This document shows, one piece after another, positions 1 through 6,190 of a stretch of DNA of 14,098 nucleotides. Source of the DNA: Bacillota bacterium (lineage in GTDB: Bacteria; Bacillota; Sulfobacillia; RBS10-35; JAJYVN01); NCBI GenBank assembly GCA_021791995.1, contig JAJYVN010000042.1:1-14098 (forward strand), read 5' to 3'. How positions within the stretch are numbered: the first letter of the stretch is position 1; each line of letters starts with the position of its first letter. Position numbers and translations under genes: made by a program. Under the pieces are notes generated by a model. That model was not told the DNA's origin and did not search any database. It saw only the letters and a program-made list of their open reading frames with translations.

Positions 1-75
1 CCGTTGTCCGTTGGCCCACGTCAGCAACTTTTGCCGCTGCTCATCGGTGGTCTCCAACCGTTCCGATTTCCGCAT
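1..75 (-). CDS. N-terminal fragment of a probable IS630-like transposase, cut by the left window edge
   Basis: The minus strand from 75 down to 1 is an open 25-codon frame beginning MRKSERLETTDEQRQKLL and then TWANGQR, with no stop before the window edge. IS630-family transposases commonly start with a short basic leader followed by an L(T/S)-D/E-E-x-R-x-x-L helix, which is the first part of their DNA-binding helix-turn-helix domain. The fragment matches that layout. The ATG at 75 has only an AAAAAGG run very close upstream as a possible ribosome site, so the start is uncertain. The catalytic DDE region would lie outside the window. The neighbouring IS607 remnant supports a mobile-element setting. 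The family call comes from remembered consensus on a very short piece and could be wrong. Confidence 0.4.
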   Translation of the reverse strand, partial: MRKSERLETTDEQRQKLLTWANGQR

Positions 76-197
76 CGCCTTTTTGCACCCGCCCCATCGC
101 CACCTATGCAACTCAGCATGAGGCCTGGGGTGCGAAATGTCCAGTGGTTTTTCGCTGCCGAATGGGGAACGAACTTCTGGGACTAACCACTAGGTGC

Positions 198-758
198 ATT
201 CGCCTGCACGATGTGCGTGGAGGCGCTTCCCGTACTCCGCCTCGTGTCCTTGCCCACAGCGTGGGCACCGTCCATTCTCGTCGCAGGATGTGGACGCCGT
301 GCCTAAAGTCCAGGCGAGGCTAGTACGACGCGGTTCGGGATGGGCGCGCGGGTCTTCTCGGAGAAACGGGCAAAGGCAGGCAACCGACTGCGGCAGACGA
401 AACGCGGTGATGAAGTGGCGGCGGTGACGGCCGCGCGAGCTTCCTTCCTGCATGAGAAACAACGCGAACTACAGCCTTTCTTGCGGATGGCAGCGCATGG
501 CGAAATCGACGTAAGGCTGATCGAGGTCAAAGATCGCTTTCCCCGCTTCGGCTTCGGGTACCCGGTTCAAGCCTTCGGAGCCCACGGCGTTCGCGTCGGG
601 ATCCAGGAAGAAGGCCCGGTGGCGTGTGGACACCGCCCAGGAGTTCGCAGCCAACGTGCGGACGATCGTAACCTGCGTTACGTTCCGTCTGTATGGGAGC
701 CGCTCTCAGCAGTTCGGACAGAAGGTACGTGCGATGACCCGGGATGTGGAGGAGAATG
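198..758 (+). pseudogene. tnpA: Decayed IS607-family transposase TnpA (MerR-type HTH plus serine recombinase)
   Basis: Pieces of one protein appear in order in different frames of the plus strand. IRLHDVRGGASRTPPRVLAH at 198-257 resembles the MerR-like helix-turn-helix start of IS607 TnpA. A GHRPFSSQDVDAV stretch near 266-304 resembles the end of that HTH domain (family form GGHRRF..EDVDA). GARVFSEKRAKAGN at 343-384 corresponds to the catalytic YARVSSEKQAKAGN motif. GEIDVRLIEVKDRFPRFGFG at 499-558 is the recombinase core. After a further shift near 615-630, VRTIVTCVTFRLYGSRSQQF and KVRAMTRDVEEN (to about 757) form the C-terminal helix. The order and spacing match one protein, but at least three frame changes and a stop at 304-306 break it. 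The tyrosine of YARVS is Gly here and the likely start reads ATT instead of ATG. It is not expected to make active recombinase. Confidence 0.75.
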
Positions 759-762
759 TCGG

Positions 763-985
763 CTACGCATCGCCTCCATCGCGCGTATCCATAAAACTCG
801 TGGCTCCACATGCCACGGCCGCGGAACCGGACCGGGCCGTCGCCTTTGACACCGCACGTGGCGGTCCGGCGCTTCACGGACCGTCCGCCAGCCAACCAAT
901 CCAACTTCCAGGAGACCCGACACCCAGCTCGCCCGGCGGGCCAAAGCCATCAGCGACTCAGGTGTTGCGTGGCAAGCTCTCCACC
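763..985 (+). pseudogene. Possible remnant of the IS607 partner gene tnpB
   Basis: Directly after the TnpA remnant, one plus-strand frame reads RLRIASIARIHKT (763-801) and a later one reads TQLARRAKAISDSGVAW (about 922-972). TnpB proteins carry a helix of the form RIANIRKDALHK and, further on, a segment of the form RRLARAISDAGW. The two scraps occur in that order but closer together than in an intact tnpB, and no zinc ribbon is visible. If real, this is an internally deleted copy joined to the end of tnpA, as expected for an old IS607 element. The matches are short and come from memory. The alternative is non-coding sequence with chance resemblance. Confidence 0.3.
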
Positions 986-996
986 CCTGCACCTCG

Positions 997-1431
997 CTAC
1001 TTGTAGGGCTCGCCCTTTCCGGTGGTGATCAAGCTCGGCAAGCTGTGACGCATCAGAGAACTCCAGGCATCGGAACAGATATGGAAACACTCATAGTGTC
1101 GGGTCAACCCCAGGTGAACAAAACGCACTTCCGTCTGTCTGCCCTTCCGAGCCATCTCGACGCTAATCCTCGTTCCCACCCACTCGGACTGGTCCTGAAT
1201 GAAGCTCATGTGGTTGTCCAGGACAAGCCACACAACCTTCTCGTTGGGAACGAACTCCACCACCTGGAGGTGTGCGTAGTGGATGTCCTGCACGCGGTAC
1301 GTGAACTCGTCGCCAACCTTGTCGTTGGTACCTTCGACGTCTTCCCCCCACCACCCCCGAACGTTGTTGATGGCCGCAAAGACTTCCTCAGGGGCTTGCT
1401 CGACCACGAAGGAAGCGGTGAAGTCGTTCAT
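997..1431 (-). CDS. SRPBCC / AHSA1-like domain protein
   Basis: This intact 144-residue protein is the length of a single START/Bet v 1-like (SRPBCC) domain. The opening FTASFVVEQAPEEVFAAINN followed by RGWWGEDVEGTNDKVGDEF is the typical first strand, helix and Trp-containing turn of the AHSA1-like branch. Later strands such as TEVRFVHLGL and a closing helix with CSDAWSSLMRHSL complete the fold. Members form a deep hydrophobic pocket and act in stress responses or in binding small hydrophobic ligands. No specific ligand or catalytic role can be read here. The ATG at 1431 has a strong AAAGGAG site eight bases upstream, which fixes the start. The gene stands alone. Its 3' end abuts the IS607 debris, so the element decayed just downstream of it without breaking it. 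Confidence 0.9.
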   Translation of the reverse strand: MNDFTASFVVEQAPEEVFAAINNVRGWWGEDVEGTNDKVGDEFTYRVQDIHYAHLQVVEFVPNEKVVWLVLDNHMSFIQDQSEWVGTRISVEMARKGRQTEVRFVHLGLTRHYECFHICSDAWSSLMRHSLPSLITTGKGEPYK

Positions 1432-2085
1432 GGCTCCGTCTCCTTTCAGTTCGCCGCGCTTGCTCGTCGGTCGTTACTGGCGGACGCTCCACCGATACCA
1501 GGGACGCACTTCGGATCGAGGGCAATACCCTCTTCCTCCTTCTCACCCCCCCGCCCCAGGGAGGACTTCAGAATCCCGCGCGCGGTGGGTGTCTGCGCTC
1601 CCAGTCCGAATATGAGCGAGGGAGGACCGTATCAGGGTGAACGCTGCGGCCTTTGACATGGCGTGGGCCAGAGCGAATCGGCAGGGAATCGAGCTGACCA
1701 TGAACATCTTCTGCAAGATGGATGTTCGGAACGGGTTCGTGTTCGCACTGCAATGGCCCTCAAACACGTTCCGGTGGTATCCCCAACCGATGGAACAGCG
1801 ACGCCGGGACAAACCCGTCGGTCTGCAGCAGGTGCTCTGCGCCGCACGATGTTCTGGGATCCGTCGTGGACAAGGACATCGAGGCCTGATGCCCCCCGTG
1901 AAGCCTGGAGCCATGTGCGCCCGGAAGTTGTTGCGCTGGCACGCAGCGCCAGGTGGACGTCGTGGCGCGTTGCGCCACCAACAACAACGTTCGCCTGCGT
2001 CTGGAGCTCAACGGCTCGCCTCGGATCTTGCGCACGGCGGCCCCGGGTCTCTCGCCCGTACCGAAGAGGAATCTCATGCTCGGGT

Positions 2086-2091
2086 CTCCTT
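2086..2091 (-). promoter_or_regulatory. Strong ribosome binding site before an orphan ATG
   Basis: AAGGAG on the minus strand lies exactly eight bases before an ATG at 2077-2075. The frame that follows starts MRFLFGTGERPGAAVRKIRG and stays open to a stop at 1760, but it soon becomes Arg/Ser/Thr-rich and matches no family I know. The signal is good while the coding region looks frameshifted. Confidence 0.4.
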
Positions 2092-2132
2092 ATTACTGCA
2101 TGACTGCCGTCGCGGTTGACGTCCATTGGGCG

Positions 2133-2162
2133 ATCCTAATTGGGATAACTATGGTATGGCAA
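2133..2162 (-). promoter_or_regulatory. Possible sigma-70 promoter facing left
   Basis: On the minus strand TTGCCA (2162-2157) is followed after 18 bases by TAGGAT (2138-2133). The -35 matches consensus at five of six positions and the -10 at four of six. Transcription would begin near 2126 and reach a good ribosome site at 2091-2086. No recognisable gene follows, so this may be the start region of a decayed gene. Confidence 0.3.
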
Positions 2163-2329
2163 CCCACGTCGAAAGCAGTGGCGCCAAACCATGCGTATGG
2201 CAGAAACCACGTATTTCCCAATCCTTCGCGTCGAACCGAATGGTATGACTGGACCAACGAATAGATCGTCCCCGCAGACCGGAGACGGGACAAGATGGCG
2301 GACCCGCATTTCGTCCGGGGGCGTCCACG

Positions 2330-2598
2330 ACGCGCACTGCGTGCCGGCCTTGTTCCCCTCCTCGCATCTGTCGCAGGAGGTCCGCCGCGCCGGAATCGAT
2401 ACGGGAATGGATCACCTCCTGGAGACTCTCTCCGGGATCAAGGGAGTGATCGATCTGCCGCGGCAGCGTTCTCGCAACAAGCCCGTAGCCTTCGCCATCC
2501 GGTTGATCCGCCGGGATCCCGAACAAGAGCGACTCTTCCCGTCGTTTGGCTTGCAGCGCTTCCACCCGGATCCGCCCTACACCCGCATCGCCTCGTGA
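2330..2598 (+). pseudogene. C-terminal remnant of an IS1634/IS4-like transposase
   Basis: The plus frame reads VHDAHCVPALFPSSHLSQ, then a segment with DHLLETLSGIKGVIDL, then DPEQERLFPSFGLQRFHP before a stop at 2598. IS1634-type and related DDE transposases end with a hydrophobic helix (form CxLALLLxxLL), a helix of the form LLExLSxIREV, and a terminal TPEQxRLFExLGLxRF motif. The same three blocks appear here in order and at similar spacing. The upstream catalytic part is not readable: stops and shifts occur near 2265-2330, although a short WYDWTNE near 2241 could be the preceding YHW-type motif. I infer a decayed copy retaining only its tail. The match is from remembered consensus. Confidence 0.4.
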
Positions 2599-2677
2599 CC
2601 GTTGCCGCTCAAGGCCGGAAACATCTGTCGCTCAATGGTGCTCTTAAACTCTCGCTCGTGGAAACGCCGTTTCCGCT

Positions 2678-3688
2678 TCAACCCTGGTGCGCATCAGGAT
2701 CCAGGCGCTCGCGTGTCGTTGCCACCATATCCATCATGCCGCTCTGTGCATCCGCGAGAGCTGTTCGCGCGAGTTCCTCCGCAGACGGAGGCTGATTCGC
2801 GGCACAGGGCGTACCGAACTTCGGTTGTGCAAACGGCAGGTGTGTCGTCCCCCTTCCCAGAATGTGGCGACCGTTGCTCATGGGCGTACCATACCCGTAG
2901 TCCCATTGGGTGAAGCTGCGGGCGTTGCAATAGTGCGAGACGAAGGCGCGCCGATAGCGATCCTTGCTCAGGTTGCGGTGGCTACGGTGCAGGACCCGAC
3001 CGCCGAAAAAGACAACATCCCCCGGATTGGCGATGGCGGCCACCTCGCGGCCACGGTACCGCTCGGCGACGGGCGTGAGGCCATTGCGTTGCGCATCGGT
3101 GTCGCTCACATGGTCGACGCGCGGTAACTCGGCCAGTTCCGATCCCTCCGAATAGTGCTGCCGCAGGTTATGCACATCCGGATAGATCGGCTCGTTCTGG
3201 CTGCCCACCGTAAAGTACATGCAGCCGTTTTCCTCATCGGCCCGGTCGATCGCCAACCATGCACCACACAGACTGTCGGGCAGAGTCGGGATGTAGTACG
3301 AATCCTGGTGGTATCCCTGCCCAGCCGCTCCCGGGGGTTTCAAAAAGAGCATCGTTTGCAGGGCCAGGACATCGGGACCGATGAGCGCCTCCAGCACATC
3401 CAGGACGCGGGGATGGAGGAGAAAGCGCTCATGGATCTCCAATTGCCGATGCAGCATGTGAATGCGGTTATACTGTTTAATCGCATCGTCTGGTCCCTCC
3501 ACATACTGCACGATGGGACCGAGTTCATCGGTCCGAATCCGACCCGCCACAATATCGTCGCAATGTGCGCGCAGTTCCGCGACATGCTCCGGGGAAACTA
3601 ACTCACGCACGACGAGAAACCCCTGGGCATGGAACCGGACATATTCCTCCACGCTCACCCGGTAGCGGCCCACTGGAGTCTCTGCCAC
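2678..3688 (-). CDS. Phytanoyl-CoA dioxygenase (PhyH) family protein
   Basis: A protein of about 336 residues, probably an Fe(II)/2-oxoglutarate-dependent oxygenase of the PhyH family, which hydroxylates small substrates in the cytosol. Numbered from the TTG at 3691, the fold begins with YVRFHAQGFLVVRELVSPEH. The iron-binding HxD is YHQD (His128, Asp130), the distal iron ligand is in VLHRSHRN (His235), and the 2-oxoglutarate-binding Arg lies in RYRRAFVSHY near 248. The key residues are therefore present. An insertion rich in charged residues (about 165-215) makes it longer than its neighbour at 5106-5915. A GGGGGAGG ribosome site ends eight bases before a GTG at 3688 and five before a TTG at 3691. 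I prefer the GTG. The substrate is unknown. Nearby sugar dehydrogenases suggest a sugar or polyol derivative rather than phytanoyl-CoA itself. Confidence 0.9.
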   Translation of the reverse strand: MAETPVGRYRVSVEEYVRFHAQGFLVVRELVSPEHVAELRAHCDDIVAGRIRTDELGPIVQYVEGPDDAIKQYNRIHMLHRQLEIHERFLLHPRVLDVLEALIGPDVLALQTMLFLKPPGAAGQGYHQDSYYIPTLPDSLCGAWLAIDRADEENGCMYFTVGSQNEPIYPDVHNLRQHYSEGSELAELPRVDHVSDTDAQRNGLTPVAERYRGREVAAIANPGDVVFFGGRVLHRSHRNLSKDRYRRAFVSHYCNARSFTQWDYGYGTPMSNGRHILGRGTTHLPFAQPKFGTPCAANQPPSAEELARTALADAQSGMMDMVATTRERLDPDAHQG

Positions 3689-3990
3689 CAACCAAGCCTC
3701 CCCCTGTTTCGATCTCGCATCACCCGATACACCGGGTCGCGGCGAAATCCTTCCGCACCCATCAGACTAAGGCGAGCGTTTCACCATCCCGTGCAAAGCG
3801 GTCCCGAACCACTCAGGCACCGTCGAAAGCAGGCCAGCCTATCCTATCGACGCACCCAAGTGGGTGATCAACCTTCCTTGAGATACACCCGATGCAGTAT
3901 TCCGCGCAGGAGTGTCGGACCACCCCTCGAATCCATAGGCACAGGACACCACAGAGCGAGGTGCTCCTACCTCGCAGGGGGGGAAAGGGA
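3689..3990. other. Divergent intergenic region between a dioxygenase gene and an LPXTG gene
   Basis: About 300 bp that must hold the promoters of both flanking divergent genes. I see the dioxygenase ribosome site (3697-3704) and a small perfect hairpin, CACCC-AAGT-GGGTG, at 3853-3866, but no convincing -35/-10 pair. Open frames running through it are in the wrong setting to be genes. Confidence 0.5.
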
Positions 3991-5013
3991 TTGGCAGACC
4001 GATATCGATCGAAGGGCATCTCCGCGCTTGCATTAACGATAGGTGCAGTGTTGCTCATCGGCCACGCAGCCTCCGCCGCCAGTAACCCGCAGTCCGATAC
4101 GTTTTCCGGAACCTCCCTGAACACGACCATTTGGACCCAAACGCTGGGTCCGGCTCCCTCCCTCACGGTATGGCCCGGGTGGCTGACGCTCTCGACGGTG
4201 CATGCACCGTCGGCTGGCTATGCCACCGCATCGCCCAACGCAGTGTTGCAGCCTGTTTCGGCGAGCACCAATTGGACGGTCAGCGTCCAAGCCACCTTCT
4301 TCGGGAAGAAGTTTAGTCCGGCGGGTGTTGCATTGCCTCCGTACCAGGGTGGGGGCATCATCGCCTGGCAGAACGCCACCAATTACGTGGAAGTTCGCTG
4401 GCAGCCATCCACCTGCATTATCGACATGCAGGCAGTGATTGGGGGTACGTTCGTCATCAATGGCCTCGGCAGCACCGCAGCTGACACCGTGGCCTGCACA
4501 CAGACGGACGATCCACTCTGGCTGAGGCTATCCAAGCAAGGCGACACGTACACCGGCTACTACAGCACCAACGGAAGCACCTGGACGTTGGCAGACGTCG
4601 CCGCTGATGACCCAGCCACCACCACCAACCTGACCGGGACCCTTTCCCCCGCATACGTGGGAGTGCTCGCCAGTGAGGGCGGCACCAGTGCGACGCCGAA
4701 CCAGATGGGCTTCCGCGACTTCACCGTTGGTAGCGGATCGGTGTCCGCAACCAGCACGTCCACCGCATCTGCCACCACATCTAGCAGTACGGTGGCCGGC
4801 TCGTCGACTACCAAGACGACCACATCGACATCCACTGCATCCGCCACAACCACGTCAACGACCAAGTCCACCGCCACGTCCGGCACCAGCGGGAGCACCT
4901 CCTCCACTTCGAGCAAGCTGCCCAAGACGGGAAGTGGTCCTCTGCCCTTTTTGGTCGGTGCACTTCTAGCTGGGGTGGGCGCACTCACAATGCGTAAGGC
5001 GCGGCGCGCGTAA
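3991..5013 (+). CDS. Secreted cell-wall-anchored (LPXTG) protein with a concanavalin A-like domain
   Basis: A protein of about 340 residues exported by the Sec route and probably linked to peptidoglycan by a sortase. The start RYRSKGISALALTIGAVLLI followed by GHAASAA is a typical signal peptide, cut near residue 30. Residues about 35-245 form one globular domain containing GWLTL, NWTVSVQ, IIAWQNATNYVEVRW, WLRLSKQGDTYTGYYSTNG and MGFRDFTVG. That strand pattern, especially YYSTNGSTW, resembles the ConA-like/DUF1349 sugar-binding-type fold. Two Cys residues (in STCIID and VACTQ) could form a disulfide. A Thr/Ser linker then leads to LPKTG (310-314), a hydrophobic segment and the tail RKARRA, a complete sorting signal. 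The TTG at 3991 follows AGGGGGG and gives a leader matching its paralog at 12586-13620. No catalytic motif is visible, so a binding role is inferred. The sortase is outside the window. Confidence 0.85.
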   Translation: MADRYRSKGISALALTIGAVLLIGHAASAASNPQSDTFSGTSLNTTIWTQTLGPAPSLTVWPGWLTLSTVHAPSAGYATASPNAVLQPVSASTNWTVSVQATFFGKKFSPAGVALPPYQGGGIIAWQNATNYVEVRWQPSTCIIDMQAVIGGTFVINGLGSTAADTVACTQTDDPLWLRLSKQGDTYTGYYSTNGSTWTLADVAADDPATTTNLTGTLSPAYVGVLASEGGTSATPNQMGFRDFTVGSGSVSATSTSTASATTSSSTVAGSSTTKTTTSTSTASATTTSTTKSTATSGTSGSTSSTSSKLPKTGSGPLPFLVGALLAGVGALTMRKARRA

Positions 5014-5037
5014 GGGTGGACGCTTCTGGCAGCGGGA

Positions 5038-5080
5038 AGGGCGCCCTTGGCCGATCATCGCCAAGGGCGCCCTCTTTATG
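5038..5080 (+). terminator. Intrinsic terminator of the first LPXTG gene
   Basis: AGGGCGCCCTTGGC (5038-5051) and its exact complement GCCAAGGGCGCCCT (5060-5073) form a perfect 14-bp GC-rich stem with an 8-base loop, followed by CTCTTTAT. It lies 24 bases after the stop at 5013. The T-run is short, but stem strength and position support a terminator. The dioxygenase gene reading from the other side ends at 5106, so it may also serve that strand. Confidence 0.8.
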
Positions 5081-5105
5081 TGCGAACAATTGCATCGTCC
5101 CTCAC

Positions 5106-5915
5106 TTACGACCCCATCATGCCCATGGCCGCACCCGCCACCGACCGTTCGCTCGACGGTTGGAGCGTGCAGCAAGAGGGGTCAATCCCTTGGAGCATCA
5201 TGCCCTGACCACGCGACTGATGCGCACGGACCGTCGGTGGATCCAGTGGATCGCGCATCTGCACAAGCACCGTGGTACGCGCCTCCGAACTGGTATTGAG
5301 CCCGGACCCGTGGATGGTGAGGTAGCTGAAGAATAGTACATCGCCCGCCTTCGCGGGGCATGGTGTGGCAGACTCCAGCGGATACTTCTCGGGGGAGAGA
5401 TGCCAGCCGCCTTTTTGCACATGGGGGAGGGCCCCGAGCTTATGACTCCCAGGAACAACCCGCAGGCACCCTTTCTCCAGAGGCGCATCATCAAAGTGGA
5501 TGATCGCCGCGATCATGCTGTCGTTATCATGTGGGAAGTAGGGGCGATCTTGGTGCATGGGGAAGGGCGATCCCTTTTCCGCAGGCTTGATGAACATCTT
5601 GGTGTGGTGGAGTTGCACATTGGGACCGATGATGTCGGCCGCCGCGCCGGTCAGGCGCTCGTCAACGATCAAACGGGAAAAGGCTGCAGAATAGAATTGG
5701 ACATCGTGACAGTGCAGGACCTGGGTATTAGCCGCATCATCCCCGAGTTCACGGGCGCTCCCCCACGTCGCATCCACATCCCGCAGCTTCGACAGGCGCT
5801 CGATCAATGCGTGGCACTCGCGCCGGTACATGGCCGCCTCTTGCGGCGTCAGTAACGCTGAGACCAGCACATACCCGTTGTCCTGATAAAAGGCTAGCTG
5901 CTCCGCGGAAAGCAT
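5106..5915 (-). CDS. Phytanoyl-CoA dioxygenase (PhyH) family protein, compact form
   Basis: A 269-residue protein, near the usual length for bacterial PhyH enzymes, which use Fe(II), O2 and 2-oxoglutarate to hydroxylate small molecules. It starts MLSAEQLAFYQDNGYVLVSA, the usual first helix and strand. The iron site is MHQDRPYFP (His121, Asp123) and LTIHGSGLN (His202). The 2-oxoglutarate Arg is Arg213 in ARTTVLVQMRDP. CLRVVPGSHK near 150-159 is the family's typical strand-turn. All active-site residues are present, so it should be active. The ATG at 5915 has an AAGGGGGA site about ten bases upstream. Outside the motifs it is clearly different from the dioxygenase at 2678-3688, so this is not a recent tandem copy. 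The Met/Gly-rich tail (GAAMGMMGS) is unusual. The substrate is unknown. Confidence 0.92.
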   Translation of the reverse strand: MLSAEQLAFYQDNGYVLVSALLTPQEAAMYRRECHALIERLSKLRDVDATWGSARELGDDAANTQVLHCHDVQFYSAAFSRLIVDERLTGAAADIIGPNVQLHHTKMFIKPAEKGSPFPMHQDRPYFPHDNDSMIAAIIHFDDAPLEKGCLRVVPGSHKLGALPHVQKGGWHLSPEKYPLESATPCPAKAGDVLFFSYLTIHGSGLNTSSEARTTVLVQMRDPLDPPTVRAHQSRGQGMMLQGIDPSCCTLQPSSERSVAGAAMGMMGS

Positions 5916-6101
5916 GGCGCCGATTCCCCCTTTATGCCATCATGCGTTGCCCTCTTTAATGGAGCGCGGGACCACTTCGCGCCAAGGGAACACGAGACCT
6001 GCGCCCACCTGGACGAAAACAGCACGGGGGAAGGGGCCGATAGGCCGGTGCGTACCGTGTACCCGGCCCTAGGACGATGGCGTGAGGCGACATATCGATC
6101 A

Positions 6102-6115
6102 CCGGGGATCCCCGG
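6102..6115. repeat. 14-bp perfect palindrome
   Basis: CCGGGGATCCCCGG is its own reverse complement and sits in the 275-bp gap between the second dioxygenase gene and gnd. A 6-bp inverted repeat (GGCCGG at 6043-6048, CCGGCC at 6063-6068) lies just to its left. A regulator-binding site for the minus-strand dioxygenase gene is possible, but chance in GC-rich DNA cannot be ruled out. Confidence 0.35.
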
Positions 6116-6148
6116 AAGGCGTTTATCAGGCGCGGACAACTGCCATCC

Positions 6149-6183
6149 GGGATGCAGGGAGTGCCAAGCGCCCCCTGCATCCC
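6149..6183 (-). terminator. Hairpin just after gnd, probable terminator
   Basis: GGGATGCAGGG (6149-6159) pairs exactly with CCCTGCATCCC (6173-6183) around a 13-base loop. On the minus strand the stem starts seven bases after the gnd stop codon. No T-run follows in that direction, so it may be an imperfect terminator or a 3'-end-stabilising hairpin. Position and perfect pairing make a role at the end of the gnd transcript likely. Confidence 0.55.
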
Positions 6184-6190
6184 ATTGCCC

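Larger units (their letters stand above)
1432..2329. other. About 900 bp without a recognisable gene
   Basis: Several open frames of 100-160 codons exist on both strands, but they overlap each other, are rich in Arg, Ser and Pro, and none gives a protein I recognise. The plus frame from a GTG at 1637 (ending 2119) and the minus frame from an ATG at 2077 are the least unlikely. Only the latter has expression signals (listed separately). Transposase debris lies on both sides, so this is most likely decayed accessory DNA. Confidence 0.5.

Noticed and set aside
143..191. AGTGGTT...AACCACT inverted repeat between the IS630-like start and the IS607 remnant
   Set aside because: Only 7-bp arms separated by 35 bases; could mark an element end but is too short to support.
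190..462. Minus-strand frame ending in a zinc-ribbon-like CPRCGQGHEAEYGKR segment
   Set aside because: Lies opposite the IS607 TnpA remnant, which explains the sequence better; the Cys/His pattern has no matching family.
2149..2565. Minus-strand 138-codon frame
   Set aside because: Has coding-like stretches but no good ribosome site or family, and the opposite strand reads as a transposase tail.
2660..2674. GGAAAC-GCC-GTTTCC hairpin after the first dioxygenase gene
   Set aside because: Six-bp stem with low GC and no following T-run; insufficient for a terminator call.
4560..4988. Val/Asp-rich minus-strand frame opposite the LPXTG linker
   Set aside because: Low-complexity shadow of the Thr/Ser repeat codons; the same artefact appears on the plus strand at 12689-13021.
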